Both the position numbers and the translations under genes were made by a program. A stretch of DNA of 64,000 nt from Ruminococcus sp. HUN007 (GTDB taxonomy: Bacteria > Bacillota > Clostridia > Oscillospirales > Ruminococcaceae): the NCBI RefSeq assembly GCF_000712055.1, contig NZ_JOOA01000001.1:62001-126000 (forward strand), given 5' to 3'. The notes beneath the pieces are model-generated. The model had not been told where the DNA came from. It saw only the letters and a list, made by a program, of their open reading frames with translations, and ran no database searches. Of this stretch, positions 33,651-41,758 are shown in pieces. Numbering within the stretch: the first letter of the stretch is position 1; every line of letters starts with the position of its first letter.

Positions 33651-34685
33651 GACATGCTCCTTTCCTTAGCACGGTGAAGCATTATATAAATAACGACCGG
33701 TGCACCGAAAACTGCAGTAACGGTACTTACACTCAGCTCCTGCGGAGCAAAGAGCATACGCGCGATAAGGTCGCATCCCATACAGAAAACACCGCCTCCG
33801 AGAAATGCTGCCGGTATAAGAATGACAGGTTTTGAAGTCCCGAACATCCCTTTCATAAGATGCGGAACAGCAATACCGACAAAAGATACCGGTCCGGCAA
33901 AGGCTGTGACACAGGCGGAAAGAATGCTTGAAAGAAGTATGAGAAACACACGGAAAGCGCGGATATTCACACCCATATTCTCGGCATAGGCCTCACCGAG
34001 CTGATACGCACCTATCGGTTTTGAAAGAAGGAATGTAAGAATAAACGCTGTAAAGACCATGGCAGACATCACACGTATATCCTGCCAGTCTGCTCCCGAA
34101 AAAACTGCCCTTCGACCAGTTATGCAGGTTAACTATATTTGCGTCATCTGCAAAAGTCACAGCAAAATCGGTAAGAGCACTGCAGATATATCCTATCATT
34201 ACACCTGAAATAACAAGCTGCGCCATGTTCCGTACTTTTCCGGAAAACAGAAGTACGGTCATCATACACAAAAGCGCACCGGCAAATGCCGCACCGATCA
34301 TCATCCATGAATTCATGGCAAATCCGTACCGTAAAGATGTAATCATGATCAGGGCGACAGTGAGTTTCGCACCGGATGAAATACCGAGCACAAACGGTCC
34401 TGCAATAGGATTTCTGAAAAAGCTCTGCAGCAGAAATCCCGAAACCGAAAGTCCTCCTCCCAGTATCAGTGCAGACAGCGCACGCGGCATACGAATATCC
34501 ATAATGATCCTGTGAGCAGACTGCTCAGTAATACGTCCGGTAAGCACACCAAAAACAGTATCAGCCGTGATCCTGCTGCTTCCGGACGCCAGGCTCAGAA
34601 TAAAGAGTATCACCGCAGCGACCGCCAGCAGAACAAATCCGGTCACAGCCCGTATTTTTCGTTGTTTTTCCATATCTTTTTTCAT
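33647..34685 (-). pseudogene. FecCD/BtuC-family importer permease, single-base frameshift
   Basis: A membrane permease of the iron-siderophore/vitamin B12 family, about 345 residues when repaired, with roughly ten helices. The N-terminal part (from 34685, GGAG site) has RMPRALSALILGGGLSVSG and FRNPIAGPFVLGISSGAKL. The C-terminal part has GPVSFVGIAVPHLMK and GGGVFCMGCDLIAR, both hallmarks of the family. The frame is lost in a run of six T on the minus strand (34099-34104). With five T it reads WSKGSFSGADWQDIRVMSA and continues intact to 33647. A sequencing overcall is likely because neighbours on both sides are intact. Confidence 0.88.
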
Positions 34686-34707
34686 TTATTTCTCCGTATA
34701 TAACAGT

Positions 34708-34808
34708 TTGACTGAGTTGCTGATCCAGCTTCGCAGAATCTGCAATGGTGAGGATTGCGTGGCTCGCCCTGTTCCCACACGCTGAGTCATGAATAAATCA
34801 GCGTTTCC
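34708..34808. repeat. Interspersed palindromic repeat, copy 4 (diverged)
   Basis: The right end, ACACGCTGAGTCATGAATAAATCAGCGTTTCC with one variable stretch, is well preserved. The left end (GACTGAGTTGCTGATCCAGC) and centre are eroded. It lies between the importer permease and substrate-binding protein genes, inside the operon. Confidence 0.65.
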
Positions 34809-34868
34809 AAAAGAATGTATTCTAAGTATATAGAATTTGCAAATATCTTATGTCAATCACCTTTACAT

Positions 34869-36035
34869 TCAGTGGATCCTGTGCAGATACGTAAGCTGTT
34901 CCTTTCCGTCTGCATTACCCGTAAAAATACTGTTTAAGTCTGTTATCATATCTGCTGCTCCGGTTGTCTGCTGGAAGAGGTTCTGTTCGGTGCACCAGAC
35001 GTTATCGTTCTTCACGGCTTTGAAATCTGCAAATACCGGTGACTTTTCGAGAAGCTGTGCGATCGATTCAAGTTTACCTTCTATCGTGCTGTTGTAAATG
35101 AGGATATCTGCATCTTTCGCGCATTCGTAGAAGGTTTCCATCTGAATGTTCATTGTTGACAGTGCGTTGTCTTCAACTCCGAGATCCTCTCCGGTAAAAA
35201 TGTATCTTCCTCCGGCAAGATCTATCATTTTCGAAATGTAATCCCCCGGCTTTCTAACGTTTACATAACCGTTGGCAGTCACGCTGAAAAACGCTGCGGT
35301 CAGACGTTCATTTTCCGGAACATTGGGAAGATCAAGTGAATGGAATCCGGCTGTCTTTTCCTCGAAACATCTTTCTGCTTCATCCTCTTTTCCGAGAATA
35401 AGACCGTAGAGCTTCATCCACTCCATGCGTCCGAGAGGATGCTGTTCGTAGCTGGAACGTTCGACGATGACGGGGATACCGAGGGATTCGATCTGTTCCT
35501 TTACCGCAGGGCTGTGAGTGATCATTGTGTTTTCAATGGCAAGCGTACAGCCGGATTCGGTAAGTGCTTCGTAGTCGGGAGCGTTGTATTTACCGATAAA
35601 CGTCAGACGACCGGCATTCATCGCTTCCTTTACATGGGGCAGCATCCAGCTCTCCGTATTGGTCGAAGTCATGGAAACTGCATCGAGTGAGCCGATGGCA
35701 TCGAAAAGATCGATGACAGATGATGAAGCAAGATATATGTCACCGCTCTGTTCACGTATCACGGGTATAGTACTGCCCTCAGGAACCGGGCATTTTTCGG
35801 GAACGAACAGAAACTGATCGGAATCAATGGTAATTAACGCGCACCCGCTTTCCAGATAATCAACGGAAAACTGATCAGCATATTCAAGTTCCATATGTCC
35901 GGTTACTCCGGGTACTGATCCGTTCTGACCGTTACTTTGACCCGTATCACTTTTTGATGTACATGCTGATGAAATAATGATCATTACCGGCAGGATAAAA
36001 AACAAAGCCAGCTGTTTTGATCCCCTACAGTTCAT
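34869..36035 (-). CDS. ABC importer substrate-binding lipoprotein (BtuF/FecB-like)
   Basis: About 388 residues. The start at ATG 36035 gives a lipoprotein signal MNCRGSKQLALFFILPVMII ending ISSAC, so Cys would be lipidated at the outer face of the membrane. The mature part follows the class III binding-protein plan: IGSLDAVSMTSTN, GRLTFIGKYNAPDYEALTES, and the C-lobe KMIDLAGGRYIFTGED, characteristic of BtuF/FepB/FhuD relatives. An in-frame ATG at 36110 overlaps the previous stop but would put 25 residues ahead of the signal. It delivers a corrinoid, cobalt/iron chelate or heme-like ligand to the adjacent permease. Confidence 0.85.
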   Translation of the reverse strand: MNCRGSKQLALFFILPVMIIISSACTSKSDTGQSNGQNGSVPGVTGHMELEYADQFSVDYLESGCALITIDSDQFLFVPEKCPVPEGSTIPVIREQSGDIYLASSSVIDLFDAIGSLDAVSMTSTNTESWMLPHVKEAMNAGRLTFIGKYNAPDYEALTESGCTLAIENTMITHSPAVKEQIESLGIPVIVERSSYEQHPLGRMEWMKLYGLILGKEDEAERCFEEKTAGFHSLDLPNVPENERLTAAFFSVTANGYVNVRKPGDYISKMIDLAGGRYIFTGEDLGVEDNALSTMNIQMETFYECAKDADILIYNSTIEGKLESIAQLLEKSPVFADFKAVKNDNVWCTEQNLFQQTTGAADMITDLNSIFTGNADGKEQLTYLHRIH

Positions 36036-36059
36036 TTTTTTCTTAATATCTCTAAAATC

Positions 36060-36082
36060 AAAGATCCGGCTTTGCCGGATCT
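36060..36082. repeat. Hairpin between the NEAT-like and binding-protein genes
   Basis: A perfect 10-bp inverted repeat AAGATCCGGC/GCCGGATCTT with a 3-base loop. It resembles the TCCGGCTTCGCCGGA hairpin inside the interspersed repeat, so it may be a remnant of it. Here it could act as a processing or attenuation hairpin between operon genes. Confidence 0.6.
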
Positions 36083-36106
36083 TCGTAAAACTATTGAAAT
36101 CTGTTC

Positions 36107-37063
36107 TCATGATATCGTAGATGAATCAAAGAATAATGTGTATTCTATCTCGTGAGGAGTACTCATTGCTGTTGTATCTGCATTCATTTTAAGTTCAGTG
36201 TCAAACGAACTTAACGGAACTTCGAAAACTGATGAACCGTCTGTTATTTCCGGAAGATACTTTTCACCGTCAACGATCATATAGTCGTACTTGTCACTGC
36301 TCCACTTAAGAACTGCTGTTGTTTCGCCGTTCTTAACGCTGATCTTTGCAGGACTTTCTACTGATGCCTTGCCGGAGCCGCCTTCGAGTTTTACTTCGAC
36401 GGTATATTCACCGTCTTCAATTCCAAGAGTTGATGCTGTGATCTTTTCCTTTTCCGGAACAACGCCCTCAGGAAGTGAATCAGCACGGAAAACAAGCACA
36501 CGGTCGTACCAGAGCTGCTTCTTGTGGCTGAATGCAGCCAAGTTTACCTTCTTGTTGAGTGCTTCAACGGAAACGGTAAATACTCTTCCTTCATCTGTTT
36601 CTTCAGGTTCTATGAAAGAAGATTCATCTGCCTGTGCAGCTTCCTCAGCTGTACCTGCGAAAAGATGATCATAGCTCTTGCTGTTTATTGTAAGCTTTGC
36701 TGTAAGCGTCCCTTCTTCTGCGGTAAGTTCACAGTCAGCGATCTTAAACATGGATGAGCTGGAGTCAACATCAATATGATAGGTGCCATCCTTAACTTTA
36801 TCGGCACTTATTTCTTCCATTCCTTCAAATCCGACCTCATCTGCTTCTATTACGTCATCACCCGATGCTACGGCAAGTTCAGTTACCTCAGCCTGTGTAG
36901 TTTCTTCGGATTGAGCTTCTGTTTCCGCTTCAGTGACTTCTGCTTCAGTAACCGAAAGAGTTATTTCGCCTAAGCCGCTGTTTTCATCTGATCCTGCAGC
37001 TGAAGAGCATCCTGTAAGTATAAATGCAGAAAGAACAGCTGTTAAAATAAAAATCTTCTTCAA
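36107..37063 (-). CDS. Lipoprotein with two NEAT-like beta-sandwich domains
   Basis: About 318 residues. The likely start is TTG at 37063, placed 7 bases after AGGAGG, which yields KKIFILTAVLSAFILTGC, a lipobox signal. An acidic Glu/Thr-rich spacer is followed by two repeats that begin DGTYHIDVDSSSSMFK (about residues 95-110) and DGEYTVEVKLEGGSG (about 215-230). The second carries YDYMIVDGEKYLP and ends HEIEYTLFFD. The layout resembles NEAT domains, which bind heme or other tetrapyrroles on Gram-positive surfaces. The classification is by pattern only. It stands between the lipoprotein CbiK and the importer, which suggests tetrapyrrole or corrinoid handling outside the membrane. Confidence 0.72.
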   Translation of the reverse strand: MKKIFILTAVLSAFILTGCSSAAGSDENSGLGEITLSVTEAEVTEAETEAQSEETTQAEVTELAVASGDDVIEADEVGFEGMEEISADKVKDGTYHIDVDSSSSMFKIADCELTAEEGTLTAKLTINSKSYDHLFAGTAEEAAQADESSFIEPEETDEGRVFTVSVEALNKKVNLAAFSHKKQLWYDRVLVFRADSLPEGVVPEKEKITASTLGIEDGEYTVEVKLEGGSGKASVESPAKISVKNGETTAVLKWSSDKYDYMIVDGEKYLPEITDGSSVFEVPLSSFDTELKMNADTTAMSTPHEIEYTLFFDSSTIS

Positions 37064-37077
37064 AATACATCCTCCTG

Positions 37078-37134
37078 AAAAAAAGCAGCAGATCATAACC
37101 CCAACACTGTATGTGATAATGATATGCTGCTTTT
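37078..37134 (-). terminator. Internal terminator between cbiK and the NEAT-like gene
   Basis: On the minus strand AAGCAGCATATCAT pairs with ATGATCTGCTGCTT (one mismatch), followed by a run of T. The AGGAGG site of the next gene begins right after the T run. It probably lowers expression of the importer genes relative to cbiK. Confidence 0.72.
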
Positions 37135-37160
37135 GAATAGTATTATTATCTGTCAGCTGA

Positions 37161-38222
37161 TTATTCAGCTATTGAATCGATAGCTTCCTTAGCGTGATCA
37201 ACGTAGATCTGACGGATAGCTTCATTTTCACCAAGGCCTCTGAGAACACATTCAACCTTGTAGCCAGCAGCTTCGAACACTGACTTCCATGAATCTTCCT
37301 CATCACCGGCCATATCGTTATTAGCGTGGTCACCGGCAACTACCATGAGAGGTTCAAGAACAACACGCTCATATTCGCCAGCTTTTACTGCCTTAAGAAC
37401 ATCATCAACAGAAGGTGTAGCTTCTACAGTACCTACGAAATAGTTTGTATGTCCGTCTGCTGTAAGGAGATCCTGCATTTTCTGATATACTCCGTTTGAT
37501 TCAGCTTCTGTACCGTGGCCCATGAAGCAGATAGCAGTTTTGCCGTCATCATACTCCTTTGTCCAGTCAACAATAGCTTCTTCAACGCGCTTGAAATCTT
37601 CATCTGATGTAAGAAGCGGCTTACCGAAAACAACCTTGTCAAATGCGTCAGCCTTCGCTCCTACCTGATCAAGAAGATCATTATATTCAAAGCCATCCAT
37701 AAGATGTGTAGGCTGAACAACAAGTGTCTTTACGTTGTTCTTCACTGCACGGTCGAGAGCAGCATCAACGTCATCGATAAGAAAACCGTCACGCTTGTTT
37801 ACGTGGTCTATAATAATATTTGCTGTAAATCCACGGCGTACACTGTAGTCAGGGAATGCCTTTTCGAGTGAGTCTTCGATAGCACCGATAGTAAGACGAC
37901 GGCTGTCGTTGTAGCTTGTACCGAAGCTGAGAACGAGAAGTTCGTTTTCACCGATCTCGTCCTGATTGCGGATATTGTCAAGTGATGCATCGCCTGTGTC
38001 GTAGTTTTCTTCATCCTCTTCTTCAGTTTCTTCGGATGCAGATGTTTCTGCGACAGCTTCAGTAACTTCCTCAGTTTCAGCTGCTTCTTCGGTTACAGCT
38101 TCTGTTTCTGCGGCACTGTTTTCAGCGGCAGAATTACCTGCAGATGGAGCAGAGCTGTCACATCCGGACATAACAAATCCAAGCATTGCAATACTCATAA
38201 TTACAGCGATCTTTCTTTTCAT
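37161..38222 (-). CDS. cbiK: Sirohydrochlorin cobaltochelatase CbiK-type lipoprotein
   Basis: About 353 residues. The start at ATG 38222 (AAAGGAAGC upstream) gives a lipoprotein signal MKRKIAVIMSIAMLGFVMSG before Cys. A strongly acidic Glu/Thr/Ala spacer (about residues 25-80) follows. The rest is a CbiK chelatase: LVLSFGTSYNDSRRLTIGAI, VQPTHLMDGFEY, FMGHGTEAESN and VVAGDHANNDMAG. The His of the GHGTE and GDHANND motifs are the expected metal-site residues. Cytoplasmic CbiK inserts cobalt into sirohydrochlorin; a lipid-anchored form would act outside the membrane, as discussed for a periplasmic CbiK in Desulfovibrio. First gene after the riboswitch. Confidence 0.88.
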   Translation of the reverse strand: MKRKIAVIMSIAMLGFVMSGCDSSAPSAGNSAAENSAAETEAVTEEAAETEEVTEAVAETSASEETEEEDEENYDTGDASLDNIRNQDEIGENELLVLSFGTSYNDSRRLTIGAIEDSLEKAFPDYSVRRGFTANIIIDHVNKRDGFLIDDVDAALDRAVKNNVKTLVVQPTHLMDGFEYNDLLDQVGAKADAFDKVVFGKPLLTSDEDFKRVEEAIVDWTKEYDDGKTAICFMGHGTEAESNGVYQKMQDLLTADGHTNYFVGTVEATPSVDDVLKAVKAGEYERVVLEPLMVVAGDHANNDMAGDEEDSWKSVFEAAGYKVECVLRGLGENEAIRQIYVDHAKEAIDSIAE

Positions 38223-38258
38223 TAAAATAAGCTTCCTTTCATAAAGAGGTAAACCGCA

Positions 38259-38293
38259 TAAAAAAATGCCTTCATCCGGACGGAGGAAAGCAT
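38259..38293 (-). terminator. Riboswitch expression-platform terminator
   Basis: On the minus strand ATGCTTTCCTCCG pairs with CGGATGAAGGCAT (one mismatch, one G-T pair), followed by seven T. It lies between the cobalamin aptamer and the cbiK ribosome binding site, the position expected for a transcription-terminating riboswitch. Confidence 0.8.
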
Positions 38294-38370
38294 CACAGAC
38301 AGACCCTGCCATAACGGAGAGTCTGCAGCAGTACGATCAGTTCCTCGTGATCTGAGCTAAAAGCTCTGTA

Positions 38371-38556
38371 CCAGCATACGGCAGGTTTCCTGACTCATGC
38401 ATCTTAACGATATGCCCGCCTTCCCGGTTTCCCAGTGACTACATAATATAACAGCATACCGCTCCGCAAATACAGTGACGGGATCGTGCAGGATTCTGAC
38501 CTGCTTCCCTTTTACCCTCTGTTTCTATGAAACATGAACAGAGGCACCGCATACTT
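38371..38556 (-). ncRNA. Cobalamin riboswitch
   Basis: On the minus strand the outer stem GTATGC...GCATAC encloses the class features in order: GGTGCC, AAAAGGGAAGCAGGTCAGAATC, CACGATCCCGTCACTGTA, CACTGGGAAACCGGGAAGGC, and the B12 box GAGTCAGGAAACCTGCC. These match the cobalamin aptamer consensus well. A terminator follows at 38259-38293, so binding of the cobalamin should switch off the cbiK-importer operon. The whole 38223-38634 gap is this leader plus a short AT-rich promoter region upstream. Confidence 0.94.
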
Positions 38557-38634
38557 TATATTCAATTTTACCAAAAACAATTGTAACACAACCGTTAGTG
38601 AAATTCAAGCCGTTGCCGGATATTTCGGCAAATC

Positions 38635-39264
38635 CTACAGTTTTTTGTCAGCAAGATAAAGCAGAGCATTGCATATTGCCGCCGCCACATTGCTGCCGCC
38701 TTTTCTTCCCCGTGCCACAATACACGGCACTCCCGTTTCAATGAGCATTTCCTTTGACTGAACTACATTGACAAAACCAACTGGAACGCCGATAACCAGT
38801 TCAGGAACGAATTTTCCGGACCGAATAAGCTCTGAAAGTCTGACAAGAGCCGTAGGTGCGTTCCCCGCAGCAAATATAACCGGTCTGTCAAGTTCCGCTG
38901 CTTTATCCACGGAAGCTGCCGCTCTTGTAGTACCTTTTACCCTTGCAGTTTCAGCAATATCGGGATCTGCCATGAAACATTCGCACGTACATCCGTGCCT
39001 TGCAAGTGCTGCCTTGTTAATACCTGACTTCGCCATATTTGTATCTGTTACAAACACGGCTTTTTGAGATATAGCTTTCATAGCAGTATTCATCACATCT
39101 TCTGAAAAATACAGATTATCAAGATAATCAAAATCTGCAGTTGTATGGATAACACGCATTACAACAGGTTTTATGTACTCAGGTATCTCAGTTTCCAGTT
39201 CCGACTCGATTATTTCAAAACTCCGGCGTTCAATATCAGCCGGAAGTACATATTCAAGGTTCAT
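38635..39264 (-). CDS. cbiC: Cobalt-precorrin-8 methylmutase CbiC
   Basis: A 209-residue cytoplasmic enzyme that moves the C11 methyl to C12, giving cobyrinate. VMRVIHTTADFDYLDNLYFS contains the key His (RVIHTTAD), and VFVTDTNMAKSGIN, FAAGNAPTAL and VGVPVGFVNVVQSKE complete the CbiC/CobH signature. The length is standard. It is the last gene of the cobU-cbiC operon. The start overlaps the cbiP stop (ATGA). Confidence 0.95.
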   Translation of the reverse strand: MNLEYVLPADIERRSFEIIESELETEIPEYIKPVVMRVIHTTADFDYLDNLYFSEDVMNTAMKAISQKAVFVTDTNMAKSGINKAALARHGCTCECFMADPDIAETARVKGTTRAAASVDKAAELDRPVIFAAGNAPTALVRLSELIRSGKFVPELVIGVPVGFVNVVQSKEMLIETGVPCIVARGRKGGSNVAAAICNALLYLADKKL

Positions 39265-40733
39265 ACGCCCTCCTGAATGATCTTATAAATCATATCCATA
39301 TCAAGACTCTTTCGTACAGTATCAGCAAGTTCATCGAGATCTTTTTCTCGCTGCTTCCTTCTGTCACTGACTGCACCGTTATACTTAAGTCCCTTTGCTT
39401 CGTAAAGAGCTTTAACAAGTGCTCCGGAAACCTCTGAACTGTCGAATATCCCGTGGACATAGCAGCCAGCCGTGTTACCGTTAAAATACCCGCCGCTATC
39501 TGTAAGAGGTTTACTGCTTCCTTCTGTTTTACCCATATGGACTTCATAGCCGTAATATGATGCACCGCTAAGGCATGAAAAGAAACCGGTAACGTCCCTG
39601 AACCTTCCTTCCGTACGAAGCTGCGTCTTCTCCTCATGAAAAACTGTCCTGCACGAAGGAAGAAGACCGAGACCCTCTGCTGTTCCACCGCACTCTGTCC
39701 CGTAAGGATCAGAAACAGTTTCACCAAGCATCTGAAACCCGCCACATATTCCAAATACAGGAAACTTGTAATTCGCCCGTGCTTTGATTTCCTGGCTTAA
39801 TCCTGTTCTGTTCATCCATTCCATATCAGCTATTGTACTCTTGGTTCCCGGAAGAATGAGCAGATCCGGTTCTCCAAGCTCTTCCGGCTTTGTGACATAC
39901 CGTACGGAAACGCCCTCGTACTTACTGAAAACATCGAAATCGGAAAAATTCGATATTTTAGGGAGACGGATCACTGCAATGTCAATAACACCTGAATTTC
40001 TGGTTTTTTCAAGCCGCGATGAAAGGCTGTCCTCATCTTCAAGATCGTGTTTTACAAACGGTACAACACCGATCACCGGTCTTCCGCATTTCTCTTCGAG
40101 AATTGAAATACCGTCATCAAAAAGACTGATATCTCCGCGGAAGCGATTTACTATTAGGCCTTTTACCAGTTCCTGTTCGTGCTTTTCCAGAAGTGCAAAT
40201 GTCCCGTAAAGCTGTGCAAACACGCCGCCGCAGTCAATGTTTCCGACAAGCAGAACAGGGATTTCAAGCATCGTCGCAAGTCCCATATTGACTATGTCGT
40301 CCTTTTTGAGATTGAGTTCGACCGGACTTCCAGCTCCTTCCACCACAATGATGTCGTACTGCGAAGAAAGTATTTCATAGGCTCTGCGTATGTCCGGAAT
40401 AAGTTCAGTTTTCCTTGAAAAGTATTCTCTGGCACGCATATTTCCGCGTACTTTTCCGTTTACTATGACCTGGGAACCGACATCGGTCGTAGGTTTGAGA
40501 AGAACCGGATTCATAAGTGCCGACGGTTCTATTCCGGCAGCTTCCGCCTGAAGAGCCTGCGCTCTTCCGATCTCAAGTCCGTCTGGAGTAATGTACGAAT
40601 TCAGCGCCATATTCTGTGACTTGAAAGGAGCGACTGAGTGGCCGTCCTGTCTGAATATACGGCAGAGTGCTGCTGTGAGAAGGCTTTTTCCGGCGCCTGA
40701 CATCGTTCCCTGAATCATTATTGCTCCGGTCAT
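39261..40733 (-). CDS. cbiP: Cobyric acid synthase CbiP/CobQ
   Basis: About 490 residues. It amidates four side chains (b, d, e, g) of adenosylcobyrinate diamide using glutamine and ATP. The start ATG 40733, inside the cobD stop (ATGA) with an AAGGAGG site, gives MTGAIMIQGTMSGAGKSLL, the ATP-binding P-loop. The N-terminal dethiobiotin synthetase-like domain includes FKSQNMALNSY and IVVEGAGSPVELN. The C-terminal class I glutamine amidotransferase domain has the nucleophile in PVFGICGGFQML and the His in GCYVHGIFDS. All parts are intact. Confidence 0.95.
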   Translation of the reverse strand: MTGAIMIQGTMSGAGKSLLTAALCRIFRQDGHSVAPFKSQNMALNSYITPDGLEIGRAQALQAEAAGIEPSALMNPVLLKPTTDVGSQVIVNGKVRGNMRAREYFSRKTELIPDIRRAYEILSSQYDIIVVEGAGSPVELNLKKDDIVNMGLATMLEIPVLLVGNIDCGGVFAQLYGTFALLEKHEQELVKGLIVNRFRGDISLFDDGISILEEKCGRPVIGVVPFVKHDLEDEDSLSSRLEKTRNSGVIDIAVIRLPKISNFSDFDVFSKYEGVSVRYVTKPEELGEPDLLILPGTKSTIADMEWMNRTGLSQEIKARANYKFPVFGICGGFQMLGETVSDPYGTECGGTAEGLGLLPSCRTVFHEEKTQLRTEGRFRDVTGFFSCLSGASYYGYEVHMGKTEGSSKPLTDSGGYFNGNTAGCYVHGIFDSSEVSGALVKALYEAKGLKYNGAVSDRRKQREKDLDELADTVRKSLDMDMIYKIIQEGV

Positions 40734-41758
40734 GATAAAACCTCCTTTAAAGCATTTACGAGGATAAGATTTTCCTTTCGTGTCCTTACTGCTGTTCTGA
40801 AATATCCTTTTCCGAGTCCTGCAAAATCCGAACATTCACGTATCATTATTCCTTTTCCCAAAAGCAGATCAGCAAGATCGTCCCGCGCTCTGAAAAGGAG
40901 AAAATTAGCCGAACCCTCAGTAACTTCAAGACCGCATCCGCGAAGCTCATTCATAAGATATCCGCGTTCCTCTGAAACAAGCTCAACGGTCTTCTCCTTC
41001 CACCCTATTACGTCAAGTGCTGTCGCACCTGCATTTTCAGCAGGTACAGAAACGCTCCAGAACTGTCCGGAATCATGAAGTTTTTCTGCAGTTTCAGAAC
41101 TTCCGCAAAGTGCATAGCCGAGTCTCAGTCCCGGCATGGCAAAAAGTTTGGTAAAAGCCTTTAAAACAATACAGTTCTCATTAAAACAGCTCCTGAGGCT
41201 GTGATCAGAAAAGGCTCCCGTAAACGGCATAAAGCATTCATCACAAATAAGAATAATATTCTTTTCAAGACATTTCTCCGAGATCCTTCGAAGCAGATCC
41301 GGCGGGATAAGCTTCCCCGTAGGGTTGTTCGGTGTACAGAGAAAAAGCATATCCGTATCTTTATTAAGAAGATCAAGTATTCCTTCATTCAGTATGAAGT
41401 CTTCCGACGGCCTGATCGTATGTTCACTGATCTGACAGTTCACTTCTTCAAGGGCATATCGGTATTCGGAAAAGGACGGGATACATATCACAGCCCTTTC
41501 CGGTCTGAATGCATGGACCAGCCGGAAAACAAGATCTGCCGCACCGTTACCGCAGACTATATTTTCCGGGGAAATGTTCTCGTAAACTGAAAGCTTTTCA
41601 CGGAGTTTCCTGCAGTAAGGATCCGGATAACGGTAACATTCTGAAACTCCTGATACTGCAGCGGCAAGTACCTGTTCCGGCATTCCGAGAGGATTAATAT
41701 TAGCTGAAAAATCAAGAAAAGAGCATCTGTCCGTTACGTCACCGCCATGTACTCTCAT
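40730..41758 (-). CDS. cobD: Threonine-phosphate decarboxylase CobD
   Basis: A PLP enzyme of about 342 residues that makes (R)-1-aminopropan-2-ol phosphate, the linker of the nucleotide loop. It has the aminotransferase fold type I: DFSANINPLGMP at the N-terminus, CTPNNPTGKL, CDECFMPFTG, and the PLP lysine in VLKAFTKLFAMPGLRLGY. The likely start is ATG 41758, which overlaps the cbiB stop (ATGA); a GTG nine bases earlier is possible. It is next to cbiB, which uses its product. Confidence 0.92.
   Translation of the reverse strand: MRVHGGDVTDRCSFLDFSANINPLGMPEQVLAAAVSGVSECYRYPDPYCRKLREKLSVYENISPENIVCGNGAADLVFRLVHAFRPERAVICIPSFSEYRYALEEVNCQISEHTIRPSEDFILNEGILDLLNKDTDMLFLCTPNNPTGKLIPPDLLRRISEKCLEKNIILICDECFMPFTGAFSDHSLRSCFNENCIVLKAFTKLFAMPGLRLGYALCGSSETAEKLHDSGQFWSVSVPAENAGATALDVIGWKEKTVELVSEERGYLMNELRGCGLEVTEGSANFLLFRARDDLADLLLGKGIMIRECSDFAGLGKGYFRTAVRTRKENLILVNALKEVLS

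Noticed and set aside
37161..38312. Longer CbiK start at 38312
   Set aside because: The extra 30 codons would run through the riboswitch terminator hairpin and precede the lipoprotein signal; ATG 38222 has the ribosome binding site.
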